From assembly GCA_017860555.1 (NCBI GenBank), contig JAGDMJ010000113.1:1-8926 (forward strand): a DNA stretch of 8,926 nucleotides, written 5' to 3'. Under the pieces are notes generated by a model that saw nothing but the letters and a program-made list of their open reading frames with translations, was not told where the DNA came from and searched no databases. A program made the translations under genes and the position numbers. The DNA comes from Bacteroidota bacterium. Lineage in GTDB: Bacteria > Bacteroidota > Ignavibacteria > UBA10030 > UBA6906. This document shows positions 1 to 6,707 of this stretch, one piece after another; positions within the stretch are counted from its first letter, which is position 1, and each line of letters opens with the position of its first letter.

Positions 1-28
1 GAATGAGACAAATCAATGTCCGTCGCAT
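1..28 (-). CDS. Possible 5' end of next exported-protein gene (truncated by window edge)
   Basis: On the minus strand an ATG at 28-26 opens a frame reading MRRTLICLI to the edge. That is the Arg-Arg plus hydrophobic beginning expected of a signal peptide. It starts 45 bases after the lyase stop, a spacing like the others in this run. There is only a weak purine-rich stretch (AGAGAAAA) upstream. Nine codons are too few to prove a gene. If real, the operon continues to the left. Confidence 0.35.
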
Positions 29-73
29 TTAGTTTTCTCTGTGTTGATGTTCCAGTGTTCAATGAAGAGAGGG

Positions 74-2197
74 CTACTTGATTTCGATACGCTCCCCGTC
101 AAAAAAGACGTCCCTTTTCATGCCGGATGTCTCGTGGTACAATTTGCCATCGATCTTCAGATACGCACAGCGCAGTGCGGTGAAGCTGTTGAGCTCGCCC
201 CCTTGTGTACGCCTGAGAAAGAGAATATCGGCATCGGTTACGATGCCGGCGTCTTCCCTGCGTGATGAATCAGCGGCGACATAGAGGAAATCCCTGAAGC
301 CCCCGTGATCCATCCGTACGATTGTATGGTGTGCCCGCAAGTCACCAGAAGTAACGTCCGAAAAATCGACCCGGGGCGCCTCTCTGCGGAAAGGATAGAG
401 AAGGGTGGCAACGGAGCTTTTCCCTGTCGCTTCCCATGAACAGGTGATAACCGGACCTTCCGTTCTCTCCCTGTAGCGCTTGGAGACTGGCCCTTTGGTG
501 AGTTGCAGGCTCCCGGCCGGCGATGAGCTCGACAGCAGAAGGTTTGGACTGACCACTCGCTGGCCCGAAAGCGTCACCTGCCCGGTTGCGGATGGGTCAA
601 GATGCCAGTATTGCCGGTAGGCATGGGCGCCCTGACCGGCAACCTGATCGATGACGACCGCATAGTCGGGTTTCACATAGCAGACCGTCCGCCTGTGCTC
701 CACTTCTCCCTGCATCCTGGCTGCCGATACACAATCGAAGGTGCTGGTAAACTTCCACCAGGCTTTTGGTTTTTTGTCGAATTTTGTCTGGTCGGTACCG
801 TCAATCACCACCGTATTGTGGGACGCGGCGCTGAGGAACAACTCCCGGTCGGGGCCGGCATTGTAGGTGAATCTTCCAGCATCAACCAGGAGTTCGTGAT
901 CGTATGCCGACAACAGGATGTTGAATGCATCCCGGTGCGCATGCCAGGGGAGATTGACTGTCGCGTCAAAGAGCAAGTACAATTGCTGGTTAAACGGCCT
1001 CTGCGCGTCGCCCCATCCGCTCCGCAGAACGAAGTAGCCCACGTCGGGAAATGCTCTGGTGGATTCCACCGGCGGGACTCCTTCTCTCCCGCGTGTGGCC
1101 ACGAACCGAAGATGTGGATCGTCCAGGTATGTGCTCATTCCATCGAGCAGTTCGAGCCCTTCCGAGTCGTCGGTATCGCCGGTTGGAGGAAATCGTCCGG
1201 ACGGAGTGATCAGGTAGGCAAGGGCCTCAGCCGGAGCCCTGAACAGGGAGGCTGGAGAGGGTTGTTCGCTCTGAGGTGACCAGGGATTGTCGACGCCATT
1301 CCGTTCCACAAGCTTGTTAAAATCAAACCATACCTGGAGCTCCCCGGCATGGTACGAGGGGGAAACCTCAACGTGCATCCCGTCGGGATAATATGACAGC
1401 CCGAGCTGCACCTGCATGCGGAAGAAGAGCTCGCGAAGCCAGAGGTTGGTCCGCTTGAATTCAGGGAAGAGCACGGCCGCCCTCGCAAGGCCGGAGCTCT
1501 CGAATGTTCCCCAGTTGGAGTACCGGCGCCAGTTGTCGGGATGGTACAAGAACTCGCACTGTTGATGGATAGATGCAAGCAGGATGGCGTTTGTTTCGGG
1601 ATCGACGGATGGGGATCGCAACTCCGTGAGGAACATGCAGTACGAAGAGGCCAGGCTCTCCATGCGTCTTCCCGTGTCGATCGAACGTGGATACCCCGGG
1701 TCGCCGATTCTGATCCAGCTCATGACCTGGTCCTTCCAGGCCCGGACAAGAGTTTCGTCCCGACTCCGGCGATACACTTCCACGAAATTCTCGAACCAGA
1801 GCATCCGGTTCAACGAGTAGTTCCATTCTCTGTCAAGCCCGATGAAGCTCCAGTCGATCGTTTTCCCAAAGTCTTTCGACGTTCCCTTCCAGGAGAAATG
1901 ATTTCGGGCATTCATGAAGGCCTGCGCGGAATCGCCCTGGCCAAAGGCATACAGTCCGCTGCCAAGCCGGTCCTTTCTTGTTTGGAAATAGCGGAGGAGG
2001 GCAGCGCGCCCTTCCGAAAGGTTTCCTTCCTCGACAGCCTTCTGCACCTCTTCGAGACCGGGATAGTCGAGCCGGAGGTACTTGAACACATCATCGGGGC
2101 CGGGCTGGGCGACAACGGTGGCGGAAACAAAGAAAAGGAAGATGCCTATACTCCGACTTCTCCAGAGCAAGCCCCTGTCACTACGGGTGATCGTCAT
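74..2197 (-). CDS. Heparinase II/III-family polysaccharide lyase, exported
   Basis: This is a 707-residue protein with a signal peptide (residues 1-31, core IGIFLFFVSATVVAQ), likely periplasmic because no T9SS or lipobox signal is seen. Residues about 35-350 match the alpha-helical toroid of heparinase II/III-type lyases; residues about 380-690 match the C-terminal beta-sandwich domain (Pfam Hepar_II_III). Diagnostic segments are YSNWGTFESSGLARA (Asn228), YPDGMHVEVSPSYHAGEL (Tyr282), FPDVGYFVLRSGW (383-395), LPWHAHRDAFNILLSAYDHE with His419/His421, and SHNTVVIDGTDQ (459-470). By analogy with PL12/PL15/PL17/PL21 enzymes, Asn228, Tyr282 and His421 are candidate catalytic residues for beta-elimination next to a uronic acid, leaving an unsaturated sugar. 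The PL family, and hence the substrate (glycosaminoglycan, alginate, ulvan-like or other), cannot be fixed from sequence alone. The frame is open for 42 codons upstream, but those codons lie inside the GH36-like gene. No terminator is visible after the TAG at 76-74. Confidence 0.9.
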   Translation of the reverse strand: MTITRSDRGLLWRSRSIGIFLFFVSATVVAQPGPDDVFKYLRLDYPGLEEVQKAVEEGNLSEGRAALLRYFQTRKDRLGSGLYAFGQGDSAQAFMNARNHFSWKGTSKDFGKTIDWSFIGLDREWNYSLNRMLWFENFVEVYRRSRDETLVRAWKDQVMSWIRIGDPGYPRSIDTGRRMESLASSYCMFLTELRSPSVDPETNAILLASIHQQCEFLYHPDNWRRYSNWGTFESSGLARAAVLFPEFKRTNLWLRELFFRMQVQLGLSYYPDGMHVEVSPSYHAGELQVWFDFNKLVERNGVDNPWSPQSEQPSPASLFRAPAEALAYLITPSGRFPPTGDTDDSEGLELLDGMSTYLDDPHLRFVATRGREGVPPVESTRAFPDVGYFVLRSGWGDAQRPFNQQLYLLFDATVNLPWHAHRDAFNILLSAYDHELLVDAGRFTYNAGPDRELFLSAASHNTVVIDGTDQTKFDKKPKAWWKFTSTFDCVSAARMQGEVEHRRTVCYVKPDYAVVIDQVAGQGAHAYRQYWHLDPSATGQVTLSGQRVVSPNLLLSSSSPAGSLQLTKGPVSKRYRERTEGPVITCSWEATGKSSVATLLYPFRREAPRVDFSDVTSGDLRAHHTIVRMDHGGFRDFLYVAADSSRREDAGIVTDADILFLRRTQGGELNSFTALRCAYLKIDGKLYHETSGMKRDVFFDGERIEIK

Positions 2198-2209
2198 CGA
2201 CGGTCCTTT
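2194..2209 (-). promoter_or_regulatory. ATGA overlap and ribosome site that set the lyase start
   Basis: The GH36-like gene ends with TGA at 2196-2194, sharing bases with the ATG of the lyase gene at 2197-2195. AAAGGA (2209-2204) lies six bases before this ATG. Together these place the lyase start here rather than 42 codons upstream, and they imply coordinated, near-equimolar synthesis of the two enzymes. Confidence 0.75.
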
Positions 2210-4764
2210 ATCGTGGCTTTGGGGATGGATCTGTTCCCTATGATGCAGATCTCCATGCCGGGTCGGGTGCTTGTGACGGTCAATCGAATCGGAGCCCCGG
2301 GAGTGGCCGGCGCAATCTGACACGGAATCTGGGTCCCGGACTCAACGACCGGAATGCCCAGCCGTGAGTCCCATTCGATCTCGTGGCGCCCGGCAGCGCC
2401 AGGGATGATCACCAGTGTGTCCGCACCCCTGACGTAAGCGTCCTGCAGCCAGGAGGTCGATGCTATGACGGACATCCCACGCCCTTCGTTCGAGAGAATG
2501 AAAGCTTCACGTGCAGCCTCCGGCATCGGGAACCTGAAAGGTAGTATCAATGAGTCCCCCCCCACACTATAGGCCTGGTGCAGAACGGCTAGCAGATTCT
2601 TCCGCTGCATTCCCTGGATCACATAATCGCATTCGTGGGCGCTTCCGCTGAACGCCACTACCTGCCCCACGGCACCCCGGCGATCAACGAGTTCATAGAT
2701 TTCCGTGGTACCCCCTACCCTTCCCGTCACCTTCGGCTGCAACGCTGCACTGCTGCGCAGAATCTTCTTTGAGAGCGCCACGACCTTCGCAGTCCGCTCA
2801 AGGTCACTACTGTCGATCAGCGCGAGATTTCCCCAGTAGCCCCACCCGGCTATGAGCGAGGAATTCACGTTGTTCCGCCAGGAGGAATAGGTGGTATTAT
2901 CATGAGGATAGTTCGCATACGTCTGGAGCGAAGGAGGAAAGAGTTTATAGAACAGGTTCGGGATATTGCGCATGCTTTTGGAGCGGTGCGTGCTGTAATC
3001 GCCATACCAGGAGGCACCGTTATTCATCCAGTAGTACTTTCCTTCGCTCAGGATGGCCAGCCCAACACTCCTATGCGGCTCGGTGACATCGATTTCGACG
3101 ACCACGTCGGACCGGTACTCCCGAAGTTGACGGATCGCATCCGCAACAAGAAGGGGGAGGTCGTAGCCCTGCTTTTGCCTGCGTTCTTCGGGACTGTTCT
3201 TTTCATCTCCATGATGGTGAAGCGGAGAGGCACAGAGGTGTTTATCGATCCCATCCCACTTGAAGTAGCGGATCCCCTCGTCGATGCGGTCTTTGCATTT
3301 CTGGAGAAAATACTTCCGGTAGTCGCTATCGAAGCAAAAGATGTGTTTTTGCCACCGTCCAACGACCGGGCGGCCATCTTCATCGCGGATAAGCCACTCC
3401 GGATGTTTCAGGGCAATTTCCGCGGCGGAGTCTGTCGCCATGGCGGCGAACCAGAGCCCCGGGATCATATCCTTGCTCACGACAGCGCGGACATACCATT
3501 GAAGTCCGTTCGTATATCGGCGTGGGTCCGGGTTCCAGTCGCCGAACCGGTCCTGCCATCCGTCGTCGAGGACAAAGATATCTACGTTCAACTTCCGGGC
3601 AAGTTCGATCTCCTTCGTGACACGTTCGACCGTCAAAACATCTCTGACGTCAAGGCCCTTCCGTTCCTCATCCCGCTGCATCGCCCAGGTGTTATAATAG
3701 AAGAAGTGTTCCCGGGAGCGAGCAGATTCGGTGATCTCGTGCTGCAGATACCCATAGAACAGCGATGCTCCCCCGCTGAATTCGGGTCCATCGAATGCCC
3801 CGAGAACATTCCACACGGATTCGAACTGGATTTGGTCTGTGATCGTCTGGTTGCGGCAATATGCACCCCGCGCATACTCAGTTCGTAGTTCCACGCTTTC
3901 GGGGACGACTTTACGCCGTATGAGCAGATATTCCTGTTCCGGGTCATGGTCCGGCGCGCCATGTTCATAGGCGAAGAGCAGGCCTGTGCCGCGAATGAGT
4001 CCACGCAAGAGGAGGATCGGGCCCGGTGAAGCGGTGTCTCTTCCATCGGTGAGCATCTCGGTGCGTTGCGCCGGATGGTACATGTAATTCTGCGCGAGGT
4101 TCCTGCCGACCCGGGTGCCTTCTTCCATCGTCCGATCATCAAAGGAACCCCCTGCTTCCGTCGGGATTACTTCCTCACCCCAACCTGCAAGGGAGATGAT
4201 CTGGGTGGCTGTGGGGGTTCCGGTTTCCCTGCGGAACCGATAACCCGGAAAGACGAAGAGGGCTTCTGGTCCTGGAGCACCGAGGCGGGCCTTCATCCCC
4301 GGGCGGGCTCGAAAGACGACTTTTTCCCTGCAGATTGTGGAGTGGGGAAAGGCCTGCATTATAAGATCCCACTCAAGCGAGGCGGTCAGCGGTGCCGAGC
4401 CCCGGAATCGGATGCGGATCTCCGTGCCTCCGTTGGTCAATGGCCGCGTTGTGTATTCGTCGAAATTCCAGCATGTGTCCCGATTGGTGATGCGGCGCCC
4501 GTCAACCGGAAGCTCAAACCAGTTCACGATGTTGCCGCCTGTCAACAGCTCGCCTTTCCCTTTCACCCGGTAGAATGCAGGATCGACCGCGGAGGGCTTT
4601 CTCTCGCCGAACCGGATTTCCCTGGTCATGCCCGGGGTACTGACAACAATCGCGCCCGGTTTCCGCGTGACATTGACGTTAGCTGCGAATGTGGCGGCTG
4701 GTGGTGCCAGCCAGCATCCCAAAATCAACAAGGAGATGGATATCCGACGTACTCTGCAATTCAT
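2194..4764 (-). CDS. GH36-like (clan GH-D) exported glycoside hydrolase
   Basis: This is an 856-residue protein with a signal peptide (MNCRVRRIS, a hydrophobic core, AATFAA), probably periplasmic; ILGC inside the core is a weak lipobox alternative. Residues about 30-340 look like the N-terminal beta-sandwich of GH36 enzymes. A (beta/alpha)8 barrel then follows: YYNTWAMQ (356-363), the family motif FVLDDGW (397-403), GLWF (436-439) with HPEWLI (454-459), and YFKWDG (500-505), where Asp504 matches the GH36 nucleophile in the KWD motif. Residues about 690-856 are beta-rich C-terminal domains. Known GH36 members are mostly alpha-galactosidases. However, the usual Cys-Ser-Ser-Gly-Gly-Gly sugar-binding segment is replaced by EIDVTEPHR (557-565), and the acid/base Asp in W-T-S-D appears as Asn in WMNNG (579-583), so substrate and mechanism are uncertain. 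The start at 4764 is chosen for AAAGG five bases upstream (4774-4770); a TTG five codons earlier lacks a ribosome site. Its TGA overlaps the lyase ATG. Confidence 0.82.
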   Translation of the reverse strand: MNCRVRRISISLLILGCWLAPPAATFAANVNVTRKPGAIVVSTPGMTREIRFGERKPSAVDPAFYRVKGKGELLTGGNIVNWFELPVDGRRITNRDTCWNFDEYTTRPLTNGGTEIRIRFRGSAPLTASLEWDLIMQAFPHSTICREKVVFRARPGMKARLGAPGPEALFVFPGYRFRRETGTPTATQIISLAGWGEEVIPTEAGGSFDDRTMEEGTRVGRNLAQNYMYHPAQRTEMLTDGRDTASPGPILLLRGLIRGTGLLFAYEHGAPDHDPEQEYLLIRRKVVPESVELRTEYARGAYCRNQTITDQIQFESVWNVLGAFDGPEFSGGASLFYGYLQHEITESARSREHFFYYNTWAMQRDEERKGLDVRDVLTVERVTKEIELARKLNVDIFVLDDGWQDRFGDWNPDPRRYTNGLQWYVRAVVSKDMIPGLWFAAMATDSAAEIALKHPEWLIRDEDGRPVVGRWQKHIFCFDSDYRKYFLQKCKDRIDEGIRYFKWDGIDKHLCASPLHHHGDEKNSPEERRQKQGYDLPLLVADAIRQLREYRSDVVVEIDVTEPHRSVGLAILSEGKYYWMNNGASWYGDYSTHRSKSMRNIPNLFYKLFPPSLQTYANYPHDNTTYSSWRNNVNSSLIAGWGYWGNLALIDSSDLERTAKVVALSKKILRSSAALQPKVTGRVGGTTEIYELVDRRGAVGQVVAFSGSAHECDYVIQGMQRKNLLAVLHQAYSVGGDSLILPFRFPMPEAAREAFILSNEGRGMSVIASTSWLQDAYVRGADTLVIIPGAAGRHEIEWDSRLGIPVVESGTQIPCQIAPATPGAPIRLTVTSTRPGMEICIIGNRSIPKATIKDRR

Positions 4765-4806
4765 ATCAGCCTTTGTCAAAACGAAAAAGCCTGCGGTGTA
4801 GACCGT

Positions 4807-5850
4807 TCAGAACGAGGGGGAACAATCCCACGATGGATTCTGCGTAAGATCTTCCATCGACTTGGTTTGTCTGTCATAGAGCATTATCTCGCAATCGCGG
4901 ATCGTGTTGTGCTCAAACAGGATTAGCTGGCCGTTGTTGCTGAATGAAGCATTCTGACTCAGGAACGACAGGGCACCGGTTACAATGTTGACCGATCCGG
5001 ACGCGCAATTCAACAGCAGGACGTGACTCACCTTTTTGGTGAAGTTGCTTGAGAGAAACATTATCTCTTTGCCATCGGGAGAGAAGATCGGTGAAGTGTT
5101 GTACGCACCGTTGGAATAGAGCAGCTCGAACCTGCTGCCGCTGGTATCTATGGTGTAGAGATCGTACTGCCCATCGTGAACGCCGCTGCGCGAGGAGGTA
5201 AAGACGATCCTTTCCCCTTCCGGAGAGAAATGTGGAAAGCGGTCGTCTCCGAAGTTGTTGGTCAGGATTCTCTGGCTGCCCCCGTTCCGCTTCATCACGC
5301 CGATGGAGAGCGAACTGTCCTTGTCCGAGACAAAGACGATCCAACTTCCGTCGCGGGAATACGAGGCTTCAGAGTTGTTCCAGGGGTTGGAAGAAAGGTT
5401 GCGGGCGGAGCCTTGCCTCAGGTCGGCTTCGAACACCTGGGATTTTCCGTTCACGCGATCAGTGTATAAAAGCGCCTGTTCATCCGGGGCGATTGAGATC
5501 TGCCCCGATGCCTGGGTGAGTTTTGCCAGCACCTTCACGGCGCCGGCGCCAAGGGGTATCTCCAGGAGGGTTTTTCCACCAGATCCAAAGCAGACCACGC
5601 TCTCCCTTGTTCCAAGGAGCTTTGGCGCACTCAGGCTGGTGATCCCGAGACCGGGGTGGTTCGCGTTGACATTGACTTCGCTTCCGGTGCTGTCCCGCAG
5701 GAAGATATCGAACATCCTGCTGACGCCGACCCTATTGGAGAGGAACACAACCCGCCTCCCGGCGTCGTGACCCGCTGAAGCGCGCTGCGAGCCTGGGAAC
5801 AGGAGCATGGCTGCGAGCATAACATGCAGGAACGACAGCCGGTCTTTCAT
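4807..5850 (-). CDS. Periplasmic TolB-like PD40 beta-propeller protein
   Basis: This is a 347-residue protein with a signal peptide (residues 1-27, ending RASAG). The remainder consists of TolB/WD40-like PD40 repeats. Clear repeat cores are IAPDEQALLYTD (120-131), YSRDGSWIVFVSD (164-176), FSPEGERIVFTSS (208-220), FSPDGKEIMFLSS (256-268) and FSNNGQLILFEHN (303-315). The first strand RRVVFLSNR (32-40) and the abrupt end WDCSPSF look like two halves of one blade, so the propeller can close with the C-terminus meeting the N-terminus; it need not be truncated. Such propellers bind proteins or short ligands and have no intrinsic catalysis. There is no OmpA, TPR or enzymatic domain, unlike true TolB, PorE or DPP4-like proteins. 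The start at 5850 has no good Shine-Dalgarno sequence but lies in an ATGA overlap with the beta-barrel gene, which suggests translational coupling. A partnership with that barrel or with the sugar-degrading enzymes is plausible but unproven. Confidence 0.85.
   Translation of the reverse strand: MKDRLSFLHVMLAAMLLFPGSQRASAGHDAGRRVVFLSNRVGVSRMFDIFLRDSTGSEVNVNANHPGLGITSLSAPKLLGTRESVVCFGSGGKTLLEIPLGAGAVKVLAKLTQASGQISIAPDEQALLYTDRVNGKSQVFEADLRQGSARNLSSNPWNNSEASYSRDGSWIVFVSDKDSSLSIGVMKRNGGSQRILTNNFGDDRFPHFSPEGERIVFTSSRSGVHDGQYDLYTIDTSGSRFELLYSNGAYNTSPIFSPDGKEIMFLSSNFTKKVSHVLLLNCASGSVNIVTGALSFLSQNASFSNNGQLILFEHNTIRDCEIMLYDRQTKSMEDLTQNPSWDCSPSF
5847..5850 (-). promoter_or_regulatory. ATGA stop/start overlap coupling beta-barrel and beta-propeller genes
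   Basis: The TGA of the beta-barrel gene (5849-5847) and the ATG of the beta-propeller gene (5850-5848) share bases. The 30 bases before the ATG contain no purine-rich ribosome site, so re-initiation by ribosomes finishing the upstream gene is the likely mode of translation. Confidence 0.7.
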
Positions 5851-6596
5851 AATATATAGCCAAGGGAGATGACAACCATTTTCACGGGGCGGGAATCCCC
5901 GCTGATGTCGTTCTCACGCCGGGGAATGGTGGTAAAGAAATGTTCGTTCAGGACTCGTGTTCCCTGATACTGGGGCGTGCCAAGATCCACGTATCGAATC
6001 AGGAGCTCATAGTCACCGAAGAAACAGACTCCGACGCCGGCGAGATAGCCGAAATCCGGCATGAACTTGAACGAAGTTTCTTCCACCAACACTCCGTCTG
6101 CTTTCACCGAGCGCGGGGCCTGTCGGGTAATGTTCACGCCAGCCTGCAGTGTCGCATGAACCTTCACACTCGTACCAAGGTCAAGGCCGTATGTAAAGCC
6201 CGTGAACAAGGGGATATGGAACCAGGCGCCACTCTCGAGTTCTACCTGTACCGTGTCATCGAGCTCTTTCCGGAAGAAGTCTGTTACTTCCGAAGTGCTT
6301 ACGAGGTTTGTCAGGCATTGCAGGCTGACGGCCCACTCCAATCCTTTTGCGAGCACAGGCGTGCGGAATTCCAGTCCCAATCCGACGCCGGGAACGGCAA
6401 GTCCCGCCTCCTCACCGATGTTGAACCCGAAGCGCCTGGTCACGCCGGCATTGCTGCCAATCTTGGAGCCATATTCTCCCAGCGGCGTCATGTAGCTTCC
6501 AAACAGCATGACTGTTGCCTTCTCTTCGTCCTCCTGGGCGGTCAGTACTGGAGACAGGAGAAAAAAGATGAGTGCCGTGGCAAAAAAGCGTGTCAT
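5847..6596 (-). CDS. Small outer-membrane beta-barrel protein, function unknown
   Basis: This is a 249-residue exported protein with a signal peptide at residues 1-20 (MTRFFATALIFFLL...SPVLTA, then QED). The rest has alternating amphipathic strands with Gly and aromatic residues: VMLFGSYMTPLG, VGLGLEFRTPV, LEWAVSLQCL, FHIPLFTGFTYGLDL, VKVHATLQAGVNI, GYLAGVGVCFF, YELLIRYVDLG and the final VKMVVISLGYIL. This fits an OmpW/PorT-like beta-barrel of about 8-10 strands. No specific family is recognised. A PorP/SprF identity was considered, but its usual N-terminal signature is not visible. The start at 6596 is chosen because GGAG lies five bases upstream (6605-6602) and the signal peptide begins there; 20 codons of upstream open frame overlap the hairpin-side spacer and look non-coding. 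Its TGA stop overlaps the ATG of the beta-propeller gene by four bases, so the two are probably translated together and may act together at the outer membrane (inference). Confidence 0.75.
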   Translation of the reverse strand: MTRFFATALIFFLLSPVLTAQEDEEKATVMLFGSYMTPLGEYGSKIGSNAGVTRRFGFNIGEEAGLAVPGVGLGLEFRTPVLAKGLEWAVSLQCLTNLVSTSEVTDFFRKELDDTVQVELESGAWFHIPLFTGFTYGLDLGTSVKVHATLQAGVNITRQAPRSVKADGVLVEETSFKFMPDFGYLAGVGVCFFGDYELLIRYVDLGTPQYQGTRVLNEHFFTTIPRRENDISGDSRPVKMVVISLGYIL

Positions 6597-6630
6597 ACTC
6601 TCTCCACTGCTTGCTCGGTCTAATCGAATC

Positions 6631-6687
6631 GCGCCTCGGGATGTCCGGCCGGTCAAAAAGACTGCCGGACATCCGAGTCGGGCGCGC
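6631..6687. other. Long intercistronic hairpin (possible transcript stabiliser or attenuator)
   Basis: An inverted repeat lies in the 111-base gap between the beta-helix gene and the beta-barrel gene. The core is an 11-base perfect stem, GGATGTCCGGC (6639-6649) with GCCGGACATCC (6664-6674). It extends outward past a one-base bulge (6638) by CTC/GAG (6635-6637 with 6675-6677), then past an internal loop by a GCGC pairing (6631-6634 with 6682-6685). Inside, GTC/GAC (6652-6654 with 6660-6662) closes a five-base A loop on this strand (U in the transcript). No T-run follows on either strand, so it is not a standard intrinsic terminator. It could protect the 3' end of the upstream message, as operon-internal hairpins do, or partly attenuate transcription of the four downstream genes. 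The pairing is seen directly; the role is inference. Confidence 0.6.
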
Positions 6688-6707
6688 TTAATGCCGGAGG
6701 AGGGCGC

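Noticed and set aside
49..60. TGTTC direct repeat (49-53 and 56-60) after the lyase gene, considered as an operator or terminator
   Set aside because: It is five bases long, not inverted, and without a T-run; expected by chance.
2198..2323. 42-codon N-terminal extension of the lyase reading frame
   Set aside because: It lies inside the GH36-like gene in another frame, is His/Arg-rich without coding character, and would bury the signal peptide; the ATG at 2197 has AAAGGA and an ATGA overlap.
2902..3888. Long plus-strand open frame (328 codons) opposite the GH36-like gene, and similar ones at 1541-2320, 4066-4926 and 5940-6623
   Set aside because: They are antisense shadows of convincing minus-strand genes; the products show no family resemblance, signal peptide or ribosome site.
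4765..4779. TTG start and a TTGACA hexamer just before the GH36-like gene
   Set aside because: The TTG has no ribosome site. The TTGACA has no -10 partner at the right distance and lies only a few bases from the ATG, so a promoter there would not give a leader.
6597..6656. 20-codon N-terminal extension of the beta-barrel protein
   Set aside because: It is Arg/Ser-rich spacer sequence overlapping the hairpin side; the ATG at 6596 has GGAG upstream and begins a signal peptide.
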